Below are positions 37,560 through 50,520 of a DNA stretch of 64,000 nt, one piece after another. The translations under genes were made by a program, and so were the position numbers. Positions within the stretch are counted from its first letter, which is position 1. Each line of letters begins with the position of its first letter. This DNA comes from Excoecaria cochinchinensis (lineage: Eukaryota; Streptophyta; Magnoliopsida; Malpighiales; Euphorbiaceae): assembly GCA_947683425.1 (NCBI GenBank), contig CANTUQ010000004.1, positions 7,664,001-7,728,000 on the forward strand, read 5' to 3'. The notes beneath the pieces are model-generated. The model saw nothing but the letters and a program-made list of their open reading frames with translations, did no database searches and was not told where the DNA came from.

Positions 37560-38639
37560 TTAGAAGGAATTAACAGTTTATGCTTAGATGATAGCCTTAA
37601 AATCTCAACTTATCACTAACCATGTCTTTTTCCCAATAATTATGCCTTAATTTAACGCATACAACTTAATTTAATAGAAATTCATTCGATAAAAATACAC
37701 ATTTATTTCTAATTTAACACTATTTAAATGTTTAAACACAATATAATACATCAAAATAATCAAACAAATATCCATGTTCCTTATTTCATGAATTCCAACT
37801 AACCCTTCACTTAAATTGAATCTCTTTTAGATTACTAAAACTAAACCAATTTCCTTCCTTTTTATGTTTTACTTTCATGCTTTATTAGTCACTCAAAACA
37901 TATAGTTAATTTCCAAGTTTCTCAGTATGTTACATCGGCATTTAATCAAACTCTTATTCTTATTAATTATGTATCTTAGTTAGCTTTTTGTATTATTAAG
38001 ATCATATTAGTGCTACTAATTAATCAGCTAACCAATTCTATGAAAAACTTAATCTTTAGCACAATGTGTATAAACTGAAGACAAGAAAATTTACAAGTCT
38101 AAAATTCCAATTACCTATATATCATAACTCAATTACAACCTAAATGAATAATTATAGTTTCAATCATCTTAAACCATTATCCAGCCTAAATTCCAAAATT
38201 TGAACATATTAACTAATTTGGACAACAACTGCATTTAACACAACCAAACTCTTTACATCTAAAATATATATATAACTTAGCTTTTTGAACAAACAGATTC
38301 AATGGAAGAAACAATTTATCTATTTAATTTCTCCAAATCTTTTGCTCATTATATAACTATTGTTACATTTAATTTGTAACTATAATATATGAGTTTATCT
38401 AACTTATTACTATAACAACTTATACATTTCCAATAGCTAGTTGTCCATAATTTGTTAAATTCAATTTATTCAAACTAATTACTGAATTAACGTAGCCAAT
38501 TTATCATTTAATTTAGCAAACCATAACAACACACACATTCTGTGAATATAAATTCACCTCAACAATTTAATGATGACTAAATCACTTGGGAAAAATAAAT
38601 TTGGTGGTCACTAACCTATTTTCTGCATTTTTTTTTGTC

Positions 38640-39331
38640 TTTTCCCGGTCGACGGAGCGTCGCCGGAGTGTCGCCAGAACTCCACCGGAGGTGCTGAGAT
38701 CACCGAAAGGAAGCTCGATGCCTCTGGGTTCCTTTTCCGGTGATCACGCGCCCAACCGTGGCGCCGTTTAGCCTGAATCGCCGTCCGAAGCTACGGTCCT
38801 CTTCTCCTCCGATCTGTTCATCCCCGGCGAGTGAGGAGGATCCACGGCCACCGGAAGCTTCGCCTCTCCGCCCTGAGTCCCGTCGTGGTGTTCGTGTCGC
38901 CTCTCGCCGTCGGAGCTCGCCGGAAAACGCAAGAGAAGCTTCGGTTCCTCTCTCTCCGATCTGCTCGTCGCCGGCAAGTGAGGAAGATCCATGGCCACCG
39001 GAAACTTCGTCTGGCCACCAGGAATCTCACGGTGCTGCTCGTGTCGTCGTCCGCCGTTGGAGCTCGCCGGAAAACACCGAAGAAGGTCACGGTTCTTCTC
39101 TCGCTTCCCTGGAACGGCGTCGCTGCGAATCTGGAGAACCAACTACGGGGGTGGCACTGCGGGTTGCGACGATCCGATCCCCACCTCCGTTCGCCGTCGA
39201 TGGTCGCTGGCGGTGCCTTTCGCCGCTCCTTCTCCCTCTCTTCCTCTCTTTCGGTCTCCTTCCCCGATCTCCCATGTTCTGTCTTCCCCCCTCTTTCTTT
39301 GTCTATTTCATTTAATTCCCACAATTTCTAG
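38640..39331 (-). other. GC-rich leader-like island in N 5' LTR, with 168-codon frame
   Basis: This is the counterpart of 25550-26217, with an extra CGCCGGAGTGTCGCC segment at its right-hand start. The LTR-sense frame at 39324-38818 starts MWELNEIDKERGG and contains two copies of an Arg-rich repeat (RRSFRWPWI..LT) of about 46 residues, following the DNA tandem repeat. An opposite-strand frame of 191 codons also exists. Neither shows a known domain; the frames may simply reflect GC-rich composition. Confidence 0.5.
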
Positions 39332-39464
39332 CTCATAATTCCCTATAACAATTGGACACTCTTAGATTAATAAAATTTGTCACATGGAAAAATTATTTAT
39401 CTTGTCAATTTACTCTTTATTTCTTTGTTTATTATTTTCTTAATTATTTGCATGTAAACATACA

Positions 39465-39565
<101 letters not shown>

Positions 39566-39707
39566 TTAAAATTATTTGAATAATTAAATTGAACAACTTT
39601 AAGGAAAATTCCACTCTTATGCGTCAAAAATCAATTTTAGATAAATATTTTAGAGCGTCAAATTATTAAATAAAAAAATACTGAAATTTTTGGAGCATTA
39701 CAGTCTC

Positions 39708-42700
39708 CAATTATACCCTTATCTTTTTCACTAATGACACTTATGTCCCCACAATTACATTAATTCCATCTATGTCCTTTATTTTACATTAATTATCATT
39801 GTACCCTTCATTATTCATTATTTACCTTTTTAACCTTACATCTTTTCCATTTTACACTTTTACCCTTATTTATTAATTTCAATTACAATTGTACCCCTTT
39901 CACTTCACTTTTCCACTCTTTAACTTACAATTTAGCCAAATTACAATTTAGTCCCTATTTTATCACTTTAGCACTGTTTTATTATTTTAACATCATAAAT
40001 TACCAAAATTACCATTTTACCCTTCCACTTGCACTTTTAACTTATTGTTACAACTTTCAACCAACTTGTTGTAAAATTACTATTTTGCCCCTCAATTTTC
40101 TATTTACTTCATTTTAATCCTGTTTTCACTCATTTTCACTTTTATCACTATTTTAACCATTTTTATCACATATTTATCATGATGCCCCTAGTATGGACCC
40201 GGTAGAAAATCTAATAACCGGATATGCGGGACATGGGCCCCACAGAGCCATTACACTATGAAATGATCCTAACAGGACCATTTCTCACTGCACTGCACTA
40301 CACTAAACACTGATTTTTCACTGAACACTAAGATAAGCCGTCACTGGCTTATCAATATCGAGTCACCATGACTCGTACCGCGGTGTGGAATCCCTATGGC
40401 TAGCCAATTATATCCTGGACCAGATTTCACTACCAGACAAGTACTAAGGGCAATATTCTATTTGAAATCACTTAAAATTCACTTAGTATCAACACACATA
40501 TTTCAGCCAACATCTCAAATTCACTTAAAATTTTGCATACACATTCATTTATCACCATTCACTCATTGTATACCATATTTTACCACTATACATCAAAATA
40601 CACATTCATTCTTTAACATTTCTCATTCGGCCAACACTTTAAAAATTCACTATTTTTATTTTCCCTTCCATTAATCACTCATTTAACTCAATTACATAAT
40701 ATACAGTTCAATTATACCATTTATATGCTTAAATCACTAAAGGAATTCATGAATTTCTTTATTATTCAATTCGGCCAAGACTTCAGTTCTTCATCAACAA
40801 TTAATTTTCTTCCTTTATTCTTTCATTTCACTAAATTACATATTTATTATCATGATTACATAGTTCTTATGCCTTAAATATCTATTTAATCCTTATGAAC
40901 ATATACATAATCATTCGGCCATCCACTTAATTCTTTACCCACACTCATTTTTCTTTGATTAACCATTAATTTATTTAAATTACATGTTATTAATCACAAA
41001 TATGCAATTTAATTTGCATTAAGCACTAATGTATACCCTTGTATACTAAGGTATACCATTCAGCCATAACATTAGATTTTCTTTATGTGTTCTTTAATTT
41101 CTTTCAATCACTCTATCATGCCTTAAACATGTTATATATATAATAACCATCAATTATAAGCCATAAACTTCATTTAATCTTCATAAAATCCATAATATTC
41201 TATTCGGTCTACATTAGGTTTTTCATACCACTTAGTTTTAATTTCATCTAATCATACTTTTACACTATTTTAGGTCCACTAATCACATATACTAAGTTAG
41301 ATTCAATTATTCATGCATTTTTCACATACACACAATACAAACATAACCTAAACTCATGCCTTTACCATGGAAAAGAAAGGATATTGTATCCACTAACCTT
41401 ATTTCCATGCTCTCCATCACTTAAGCTTGCTTTCCATGCCTTATCTCCTTGAAAAGCCATGACTTCCTTAGAGTTCCTCATGTGGCCGAATACATACCCA
41501 AAGAAACACCCATTATTTCTCCTTATTTATTCAATATAACTTCATAAATATCCTCTACATACCCAAAAATACCTATTTTAAGCATTAGATTAAATTATAG
41601 AACTCAAAATCTCTTACCTCACTTTTAGGGCATAATCTTGAACTCTTGGTTTTTCCCACTTATTCCACTCCAAATGAGTTTTTGAGACCATCATCAATGA
41701 AACGAGAGACTGTATTTTACTTAGGAGGGTTGGATTTAGGGAGAACTTTGAAGAGAGAAGAAGAAAATTCAAGAAAAAGAGAGAGGATGGAATTCGGCCA
41801 ACTGGAGGTGGAAGAAGTGTAGAGATAATTCTGGAAAATGGGAGAGATTTTTGTCTTTTACATGTGTCTTGAGTGGGCTTCAGCTTGGTTCAACCTATTG
41901 GGCCAACCCTAAAGCCCATTTAGGTTATTAAGCCCATTTTCCATCCAAAAATCATTTCCCTCACTTCCCAAGCTCAAATTCTCCCAAAACCAATTCAAAA
42001 ATTCTCAAAATATATAATTTAGCCTCTATATAAAATTTTAACTCAATCGGAGACCGTTTCTTGGTACGTTAATTTCTTACCAGTCCGATAACTCAATTTT
42101 CTATCTTACCGTAAAATTTATTTTTCTTTACCAATTGATTCTCTATAATATTCCAAGCACAAACATGCTTTCAAATAATTTTTTTGAGGTCCAGAGCTCC
42201 ATTTAGAGCTCAGTCAAATTTTGGTCAAACCTACTAACCAAAAGTCAACTGAACCTGTCTGATCAGTTCGATTCACTGGTTGAACCTGTTCGATTCACTT
42301 TTCATCCTTAACATCATTTTCACTCTTATATGCCCTTAAAACCTTAATTCCATCTCAATTAAAGTCATTATTTGGTCCGGTTCAATTAAACCGGTCCGGT
42401 TCACTAATTTCTCAGTGTCCCCAAAAAATTTCTTTTTCACTACCAAACTGTTTTACACACTATTTTGACTCCAACTATACCTTCTGATAATTTTTCAAAG
42501 ATCGTTTACTATATTTAGAGTCTCGGTCAAACCTGGAACTATTTGAATCGAACTGGAGGCTTTCTTTAAAATGACTTCCGAAGGTGGTTTTAGCTCCGTT
42601 TTCAGTTCCGTTTTCACCACTAGACTACTTACGATTCACATATCATTTTTGCGAAATCAGAATTTTTCGGGCGCCGGACGGCCGGGTTCGCTGTATAGCT

Positions 42701-42860
42701 ACCCCAGCGTCACCTGTCCCGAAATCACTATATTTTAACACACTTATTAATAAGTTTTAACACTGGCAAACTCACTCCCTGTACTATTTGACACTGCGAT
42801 CGTCATGGTATCGCTGAAATTATTCACTGACACTTCCAAGCCGGTATTTGGGCCGCTACA
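39708..42860 (-). repeat. LTR C, 5' segment
   Basis: No gene is present. At 40190-40450 is the conserved block (CCGGTAGAAAAT, GAGTCACCATGACTC, CCGCGGTGTGG, CTATGGCTAGCCA) shared with A, F and N. The right end reads TGTAGCGGCCC on the minus strand, which is the LTR start. Confidence 0.85.
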
Positions 42861-42865
42861 TAAAC

Positions 42866-43998
42866 TACAGCTAATATATCTTTTTCAGTTGTGCTATAAT
42901 TTAATTGAGGTGTTGATAATGTATGGCTAGCATAATAAATAACATGTAAATTCTTTCCTTGACGTTGACCTAGCACACAACCTACAGCAAGGTCACTTGC
43001 ATTACACATGATTTCAAAAGGTAAATTAAAATTAAGTGATGTGATTATAGGTGCACTAACAGTAGCTTTCTTTAATTACTCAAAAGCATTCATGCAGGTA
43101 TTAGAAAAGTCAAAAGGGACATCTTTAACTAATAAGTTAGTTAAAGGCTTAGCAATCAAAGAAATATTCTTTATAAACCTTTTATAAAATCCAGCATGAC
43201 CTAAAAAGGATCTTACACACTTAAATGTAGTAGGTGGAGGTAACTTCTCAATTAATTCAGTTTTAGTTCTATCCACCTCTATACCTTTACTTGAAATCTT
43301 ATGACCTAACACTATCCCTTCTTCAACCATGAAATGACACTTTTCCCAATTAATTATAAAGTTGGTCTACTCACATCTAGCCAAGACTCTACCTAGGTTA
43401 TTCAAGCACAACTCAAAAGAGTCACCATAGACTGAAAAATCATTCATGAAAACTTCCAATATCTCTTCTATTAAATCCCCAAAAATTGAAGTCATGCACC
43501 TTTGAAAAGTGGCTGGTGCATTACATAACCCAAAAAGCATTCTTCTATAAGCAAAGGTCTTATAAGGACAAGTAAATGTGGTCTTCTCTTGGTCACTAGG
43601 GTATATGAATATTTGGAAATACCTAAAAATCCATCTAGGAAACAATAATGAGAATGGCCAGCTATCCTCTCTAACATTTGATTAATGAATGGCAAAGGAA
43701 AATGATCTTTCCTAATAGCTGAATTTAACTTTCTATAGTCAATACAAACCCTCCAACCTGTGGTGGTTCTAGTAGGAATCAAATCCCCATTCTCATTTCT
43801 AACCACAATCATTCCCCCTTTCTTTGGTACACAATGTATAGGACTTACCCATACACTATCCGAAATCGGATAGATAATCCTAGCATCTAAAAACTTTATG
43901 ACTTCCTTTTTAACTGCCTCCATCATATTAGGGTTAAGCCTTCTTTGTCTATCAGCCTTAGGTTGACAGTCATCTACCATGTTAATTCTATGCATCAC
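42866..43998 (-). pseudogene. Element B reverse transcriptase and RNase H start (broken)
   Basis: The frame shows the fingers and palm of an Athila reverse transcriptase: KKEVIKFLDARIIYPISDS, VPKKGGM, TGWRVCIDYRKLN, then CPYKTFAYRRMLFGLCNAP. The catalytic motif region reads VFMNDFSVYG; one catalytic Asp of the usual DD pair is Asn, which would abolish activity. Frameshifts occur near 43620 and 43360. After it come KISSKGIEVD and SFLGHAGFYKRFI, and an RNase H start (CNASDLAVGCVLGQ, then STTEKDILAVVYV) that is cut at 42866 by LTR C. Confidence 0.93.
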
Positions 43999-44258
43999 TA
44001 CATTAGGACTAATTCCCTTCAGATTAGAAATTTGCCAACCTATACTCTTAATCCTCTTTCTAACAACAAGAACTCTTGCTTACTAGTGAGATTATTAGAA
44101 ACAATGATAGGTAAAGTACTATTTGAACAAAGAAATGCATACCTCAATTCGCTTGGTAGTTATTTCAATTCCACATTAGGAGGACTTATAATGGATGGTG
44201 GCAAAGGTGCCTCATTTCTAAACAAAAGTTCTGGCCTTAAGCTCTCTTGCTGCTCCTC

Positions 44259-44945
44259 CTAATGAACTTCTTGTGCAAAATGTTCCTCATCTTTTCCTGC
44301 ATCATCCATAACTTCCATAACGCAAGCATCAATGACATCAATTTTCATGCACACATTTTCATCCATGGGATATTTAAGTACTTTATCCATATGATACTCT
44401 ACACTATCGTCTCCTACTCTTAAAACCAAAGTCCCTTCATAAACATAAACTAATGCCCTATAAATTCTCATAAAAGGTCTTCCTAATATCAATGGGCATT
44501 TAACATCATAAGCAAAATCCAAAATCACAAAATCAGCAGGCAATATGAATTTATCCACTCTAACTAGCACATCTTCTACTATGCCATATAGTTTTTTAAT
44601 TGATTGGTCAGCCAATTGCAAGACCATTGAAGTAGGTTTAACATAATCTAAACCTAACTCCTTAAAAATAGAAAATGGCATAAGGTTAATACTTGCCCCT
44701 AAATCACACAAACATCTAGGAAATTCAACATCCCCTAAAGTACAAGTAATAGTAAAACTCCCATTATCTTTAAGCTTAGTAGGCACATTATTGGTTATTA
44801 CTGAACTACATATTTTAGTCAACTCAATTGTACATACATCTTCCCAAATCTTTTTCTTAGAAATCAATTCCTTTAAGAACTTAGCATAGTTAGGAATTTG
44901 AGTAATAGCCTCAAGAAAAATCAGATTGATATGTAAATACTTCAA
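44259..44945 (-). pseudogene. Element B protease region
   Basis: A 228-codon open stretch of the gag-pol frame. It carries an aspartic protease domain with the active-site motif LCDLGASINLMP (about residues 80-90) and a downstream CPLILGRPFMR flap-end motif, both typical of Athila elements. An upstream FLKELISKKK stretch is the usual linker. It is open by itself but is part of a pol broken elsewhere. Confidence 0.88.
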
Positions 44946-45042
44946 TTTATTAAGAAAATTTTGAAATTGCTTATCATGGTTTTGCTGCTTTAGGCGTTAC
45001 GGAAACGGTGGATGAGGTTGTAACGCTTTTAGAAGGTTAGCC

Positions 45043-45200
45043 TTGGTTGCCCCCCCTATCATACCTGCGATAGGCATCACGCTCGCGACAGAAGACTTTT
45101 CGTTTACTGGCTTGCTCGTGATGTTATCAGGCTTCCCCTCTGTCGCGCTCGTGATAGGCGTCGAGCTCGTGATAGAAGGCTTATCTTCCTTCTTCATTTT
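45043..45200 (-). repeat. GC-rich palindromes inside B gag-pol linker
   Basis: Near-copies of TCTGTCGCG..CTCGCGACAGA lie in frame in the linker, where they encode repeats such as KPSITSSTPITSATEGKP and KSSVASVMPIAGM. The same DNA motif is found in noncoding LTRs elsewhere in the window. Confidence 0.75.
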
Positions 45201-45249
45201 ATTTTCAATCAAAACCTCATCTTTGTTAGTAGAACCAAAATCATGGGCA

Positions 45250-46640
45250 TAAGATTTACTTTATCTCAATGTGATTGCCTTCAAATGCTCCCTAGGATTA
45301 TCTTCCATATTACTTGGGAGGAATCCTTGTAATCTTGAAGGTAATGCATTGGCAATTTGCCCCAATTAAACCTCAAGGTTGTAAATAGATGAAGCTTGAT
45401 TCTTAGCTATTTGGTCAAACTTTGACTCTAGCCTGTTATGATTCTATTCTTGTGAATTAAACTTCAAATTTATTCCCTCCAAGAATCTATCCATTTTAAC
45501 CTCCAAAGCTCCAAATCTATCTTGTGGTTGTTGAAATCCTACACCTCCACTGTTCTAATTATTTTTGTTATTCCCCAATGAGAAATTTGAAGATTCCTTC
45601 ATCTAGGGTTATAAGTATTAGAATAGGGATTCCCACGCCCTTGTCCTTGAATAAAACTCACTTGCTCTTCCGTGGTTGCTATCCCCAAATTACAACCTTC
45701 ACTAGCATGGCCTTGTTGTCCACAAATAGTACATGCACTTGATGAAGTTCCTCCCATATTCAAGTTGTCAATGTTGTGTGTCAAAGTGCTACTTGTGTTT
45801 GCAAAGCAGCAACTAAGTCAATTGAATGTAAACCTTTAAAAGGGGAAGAATTTGATACCTTAGCCCTTTCTATTGGCCACATGCAATTGTTTATGGACAT
45901 CTCTTCAAGCAACTCAAATGCTACTTTCGTTGTCTTCCTCATGAGAGAACCACCCGCAGCAGCATCAATAGTACCTCTAGTGGTGGGGTTTACCCCATTA
46001 TAGAAGGTTTGCATCAATAACTCCCTTGGAAGATTTTGATGGGGACAACTCCTTTGCAACTCTTTAAACCTTTCCCAAGCCTCGTACAAAGATTCATTGT
46101 CATATTGCATAAAGGTTGTGATATCTTTAATAATCTTGGCAGTTTTAGCTAGGGGAAATACTTAGACAAAAATGCTTTAGCCAATTGGTCCCAAGTTGTA
46201 ATAGATCCTCTAGCAGGTGAATTCAACCAACCTTTTGCTTTGTCCTTTAAAGTGAAAGGAAATAGCCTAACCTTGATTGCATCCGCCGAAACTCCATTGA
46301 TTTTAAAAGTATCACATATTTCTAAAAAATTGACAAATGAGCATTTGGATCCTCATTTGCCAAACCATAGAATTAAATACTATTTTGAATCATTTGTAAA
46401 AGAGATGGCTTAATTTCAAATTGATTGGCATTTACTGTAGGTCTTACCACTCCTTATTGAGCCCTGCTCAACGCTGGCGTAGCAAAATCCATCAATCTAG
46501 GTGGATTTTCTTCAGCCATAGTTTATCTCTTTTCCTTCTTTTTATTGGATTTTTGGTTGCTCAAAAGAAATCTTTCTATCTCTGGATTCAATGGTTCAAG
46601 TTCTTCTTGAGAACTCCTTGTATTAGTCATATACTTGAAC
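45250..46640 (-). pseudogene. Element B gag (broken)
   Basis: The start is near 46630 (NTRSSQEELEPLNP). The middle has the Athila gag core: LKDKAKGWLNS, LAKAFLSKYFP, then ESLYEAWERFKELQRSCPH and TFYNGVNPTTRGTIDAAAG. A zinc knuckle CTICGQQGHASEGC is near 45720. Several stops and shifts break the frame, for example near 46400, 46110 and 45780. It would have formed the particle shell. Confidence 0.88.
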
Positions 46641-46754
46641 TATCCGATCATGTAAAAACAAAACAAAACAAAATAAACAAAACTAATTAAGTATTGTAAT
46701 CCAAAACCATAAATCAAGATTTATAATGGCAATAAATTCAATCATAACACTCAC

Positions 46755-46770
46755 TAGAAACGGCACCAAA
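46755..46770 (-). other. Primer binding site of element B
   Basis: On the minus strand TGGTGCCGTTTCTAG follows the 5' LTR end. It is a decayed form of the TGGCGCCGTTGCC-type site used by Athila and Tat elements. Confidence 0.75.
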
Positions 46771-46774
46771 AACT

Positions 46775-48140
46775 TTTTACGTGTATTTCTATACGCTAAT
46801 CCACAAGCATACGGTTTACTGATTATAGTACCTAAGATATCGTTCCCACGAGGAATGTAGATTAATATTGCTCACTATTACTACTTGATTTTAATATTGT
46901 TCACAATGTTTAATAATTTTAAGATTAATTTAAACTACTAGTGGAATGTAAAGTAATTAAACCTAATTAATGATGATCAAAGAAGACAATATAAATTATG
47001 AATATTAATTAATAATCAATAGAACTTGAAGCAATTATTCTTGAGTGTTAGCGTAACCTTGTCATTCAAGTCAAGTTGGATAAAGTTCTAATCCATTCTC
47101 TCGACATAAATTATAGTGCCTAAAACGTACACTTATAATTCTAACCCTTAATTCTCATTAATGAATTAGTTGATTATACATGCAAATATTAGGATAGTTT
47201 AACAAATTTGATCAATCATCTAACATTATGATCTCTCAAATAGTGCTTTGATAATTAATTTCTATTAGTTTTAAATGAGAATCTATCTCTCAACTAAATT
47301 CTCACTTATAGTGATCATGCATTCAAATACTAATAGGAATTTTACAAGCAAGAATACTAGATTGATATGAATAATAAAACATAATATAAATATTCAAGTT
47401 CATAGATACATCATTTTATAATTACAAAGAAGAAGTAAAGGATTAGAAATAGAAATAGGAAATCTCTCAACCCTTTCGCTTTCACCAAGTGTCTTCTTCC
47501 TCTTTGCAATTGTCTTCTCTTCAAAACATAAAAAGTAACTTTTAAACTTCAACAATAGAAATTGTTCTTCTCAAACTTACAGAAAAACTTAGTTAAAATT
47601 CCATCCTCTTTAATTTACAACTGAAATTAATATATATAATGTTCCAAAGTTCATATCCCTTGAAATGCCTTTTCAAAGGGTTGCAAAACTTGGTGGGAAG
47701 ACATGACTTTTTAAATGGCTTTTCAAAGATAACTACCCCAACGGATCCTTCTGTTGTGCCCATGATGCCTGTCGCGCTCGCGACAGAAGGCGGACCTCTC
47801 TTGGTTGACCTCTTCAGTATGTTGACCGCTTTTCTCTTGCCCGCGTCTCGTTGCTCTCACGACGTCCCTCGCGCTCTCGATAGTATGCTGCCTTCCTTGC
47901 TTTCTCTTCCTTCTTCTCTTCTCTTCCTTTATCATAGTTGCCTTTTGTCGCGCTCGCGATAGAAGCATTCTTTCCTTGGTCAATTCTGTGACTTTCTCTG
48001 CACTTTCTCCTTTTTCTCCTACATTCACAAAACTTAACACAAAACATAAAATGCACCTAATTCTAACACAATTAACCATAACTAAATATAATTTTAACCA
48101 CAAAACATAAAGCTAAATATAGCTATTTAGGCTCATATCA
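46775..48140 (-). repeat. Element B 5' LTR
   Basis: It aligns with 1925-3212 and ends CATATCA before TSD CCGTA (48141-48145). It carries better-preserved palindromes than the 3' LTR, at 47765-47790, 47850-47890 and 47945-47965. Confidence 0.92.
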
Positions 48141-48145
48141 CCGTA

Positions 48146-48640
48146 TTAAAAAGATAGTCAATGGTCAGAGACATCCAAATTTGAGATCACTAGTGACAGC
48201 TGCTATTAAAACTGATGCAACACTGACAGATGAAGCTGACAGATAGGCTCGATTCCGATAAAAAAGGAAATCGGGTCAATCTAGTTGTGCAAGTAGTTAG
48301 AGTAAGAGGTCTAGAGGGCCACCTCTTTCTCAGAGCTGAGGGTTGAGGGCACCGATTCGTAGTCAAAAGAATCCAGTTGATAGTGGTGTTCCAGCATCTT
48401 CAATGAGTAGTGCGCCGAGGGGCATAAGTAGAGGCATTCTTCAGCAGTGTGAACATTGTGGTAGATCGTATCCAGGCAAATGTAGATATTTCTCATGAGC
48501 CTATTTTATGTGTGGGTCGAAGAAGCATCTAGTTAAAGATTGTCCTGAAGCAATGCCATAATCAGTTACTTCACCAGCTCTAGGTGTAAGCTCTTCAGCA
48601 CCTAGAGGCAGAGGTAGAAGGATCGCTTCGAATACTGTAG
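48146..48640 (+). pseudogene. Element A gag, C-terminal part
   Basis: It continues gag from 1919 beyond element B. A nucleocapsid region reads CEHCGRSYPGKC, then a stop, then CGSKKHLVKDC, a decayed zinc knuckle pair. Several stops (near 48246, 48340 and 48496) break it. Confidence 0.8.
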
Positions 48641-48699
48641 CTAGAGCTTCTTCACATCCACCTCAGGGTTAGGGATGTGGTATAGGTCATGCATATGCA

Positions 48700-50520
48700 G
48701 TGAGAGCTAGGGATCAGGAGAATGCACTTGATGTGATTATAGGTAAATTTTCCATGTTGTCTGATCCAATTTATGCACTCATTGATCCCGGGCCTACACA
48801 CTCCTACATTAGTACGGATATTGCATGGGGTAAAGTGTTAGACGATTCATCATTAGATAATGATATTCTAGTGAGCAATCTGTGACGCGCGCGCCGGAAT
48901 CCCTCGGCCGCCTCTCTGACTGCCCGCTTGAGGGCGATCGGGCAATTGAGGATCCGCTAACAGCTTGCAATAAATCGCAAGTGCGTCTATGTTGGGCAAC
49001 AAGGAGATTTCATGGAGTCGCCACATAATAGAATATTGGGAAAGTTTCTCTCGCCTCGGAGAGCCTAAGACTGCGCTCAGTATCCATTTTAGGCCAACCA
49101 AAGGGGTCTTGGAGGGTGAACCTCTCGCCCTAAGGAGTCTAGGATTAACGCCAAAAGCTCATGACACAAGAGGTGTCTTGGAGGGTAAACCTCTCGCCTC
49201 TATGAGCCCAAAGATCAGAGCTGGGTTCGGGACTTCTCATCTATTTCTACCTTGATTATTTTATGATCAAATTTTAATTATCATTAATTTGCTCTCTCTC
49301 CACGCGATGCAATTGATTAAAGGCGCATTTATTCACATTTGGAAAGCAGTAAATGAGCAAGTAAATAGTGAAAGCAATAAATTACAATAATACAAGGAGC
49401 GGAATACAACTCCCTTTTATAAATGTGCGATACACAAATCGGGGGATTGCTTATTTTGAGGACTTTGGTCCTCGCATGCATCGTTATCAAAATGGATATT
49501 TTTATTGTGATGATTTTTACTGGCTAAAAATAGGACATTGGATCCTTATGTTTATGAAAACCTCTCTTTATTAAATATAAAACATTAATTAATTTTTATA
49601 TTTAGCGAGATACAAAAAGGGTATACTCATGTGCATAAAATAATTAATGAATAAGCAAATAAAGGGAATAACCAAGAAGGTTAGAAAACTAAACCGGACG
49701 GAATCCTCCGAGCATGGTAGATCGCCCCTCGAGCGCAGGACAGTCCAAGAAAATCAATATATGCTCAGAAAAGGTTAAAAAATGTTAATATATGAAAGCT
49801 CAACATAAATGAAGTCAAAAAGACTTGAGAGAGATAGAAAAGATTTGAAAACGTGGAGGCAGGAACCAGGCACGACCGACGGGCGTCGGATGTGGAGACG
49901 GGCGTCGGAAGAATCCTTCTGACACAAGGATTCATCCGACGGCCCTGCTATTTCCACCGACGGGCGTCGGAGAGGTTGCGTGCTCTGGGAAATCAGGCGG
50001 CGTGCTCCGGAAGAAGTGGGGCCTTCCGATGGGCGTCGGAAAAGACCATAGGCTGTCTGTGACCCTAGGCGACGACTAGCCTCCCACAGACGGGCTGGCC
50101 GTCTGTCGAGGAAAACATATCTTTTGACTCAAAAATTCCCGTTTTCCCCCCTCTACCTATGAAAGGTGAAAAGACTCATTTCTCGTAAAGCATGGGACTA
50201 AAACCTCCGAATCCAAACCGTTTGTACAGGCCCGGATACTGATTTCATCATAGGGTAATCTCCGATCCGGACCGCTCCGGGACACGTTGCTCACACAATC
50301 CATTGGGCCATAGTGTGTTAGTAAATAAAGTATACAGAAATTGTCCCATTAGTGTGCAAGGGTATATTTTCTTAGCCAACCTGATTGAACTTCCCTTTAA
50401 AGAGTTTGATGTTATTCTAGGAATGGACTAGTTAGTCACTCATCACGTGATAGTTGACTGTAAAAAGAAGAGAGTAACACTTAAGATTGCCAGTAATAAC
50501 TATAGTGGTACAAAGATCAG
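48700..50520 (+). pseudogene. Element A protease, split by solo LTR E
   Basis: The left piece (48700-48880) has the active-site stretch YALIDPGPTHSYIS, typical of plant chromoviruses. After E the frame resumes at 50301 with LVNKVYRNCP, then ELPFKEFDVILGMD and a HHVIVDCKKK stretch, the usual protease-to-polymerase link. A stop replaces Trp after ILGMD. Confidence 0.85.
48881..50295. repeat. Solo LTR E
   Basis: It starts TGTGACGCGCGCGCC and ends GTTGCTCACA, with TSD CAATC at 48876-48880 and 50296-50300; it is 1415 bp. It is unrelated in sequence to the other LTRs. Repeats of GACGGGCGTCGG lie at 49870-50060. I cannot fix the orientation; the right end read on the minus strand looks like an LTR start. 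Confidence 0.92.

Noticed and set aside
38740..39315. 191-codon plus-strand frame, Pro/Ser/Arg-rich
   Set aside because: It lies antisense to the LTR in the GC-rich island, where all frames tend to be open; no domain is recognisable.
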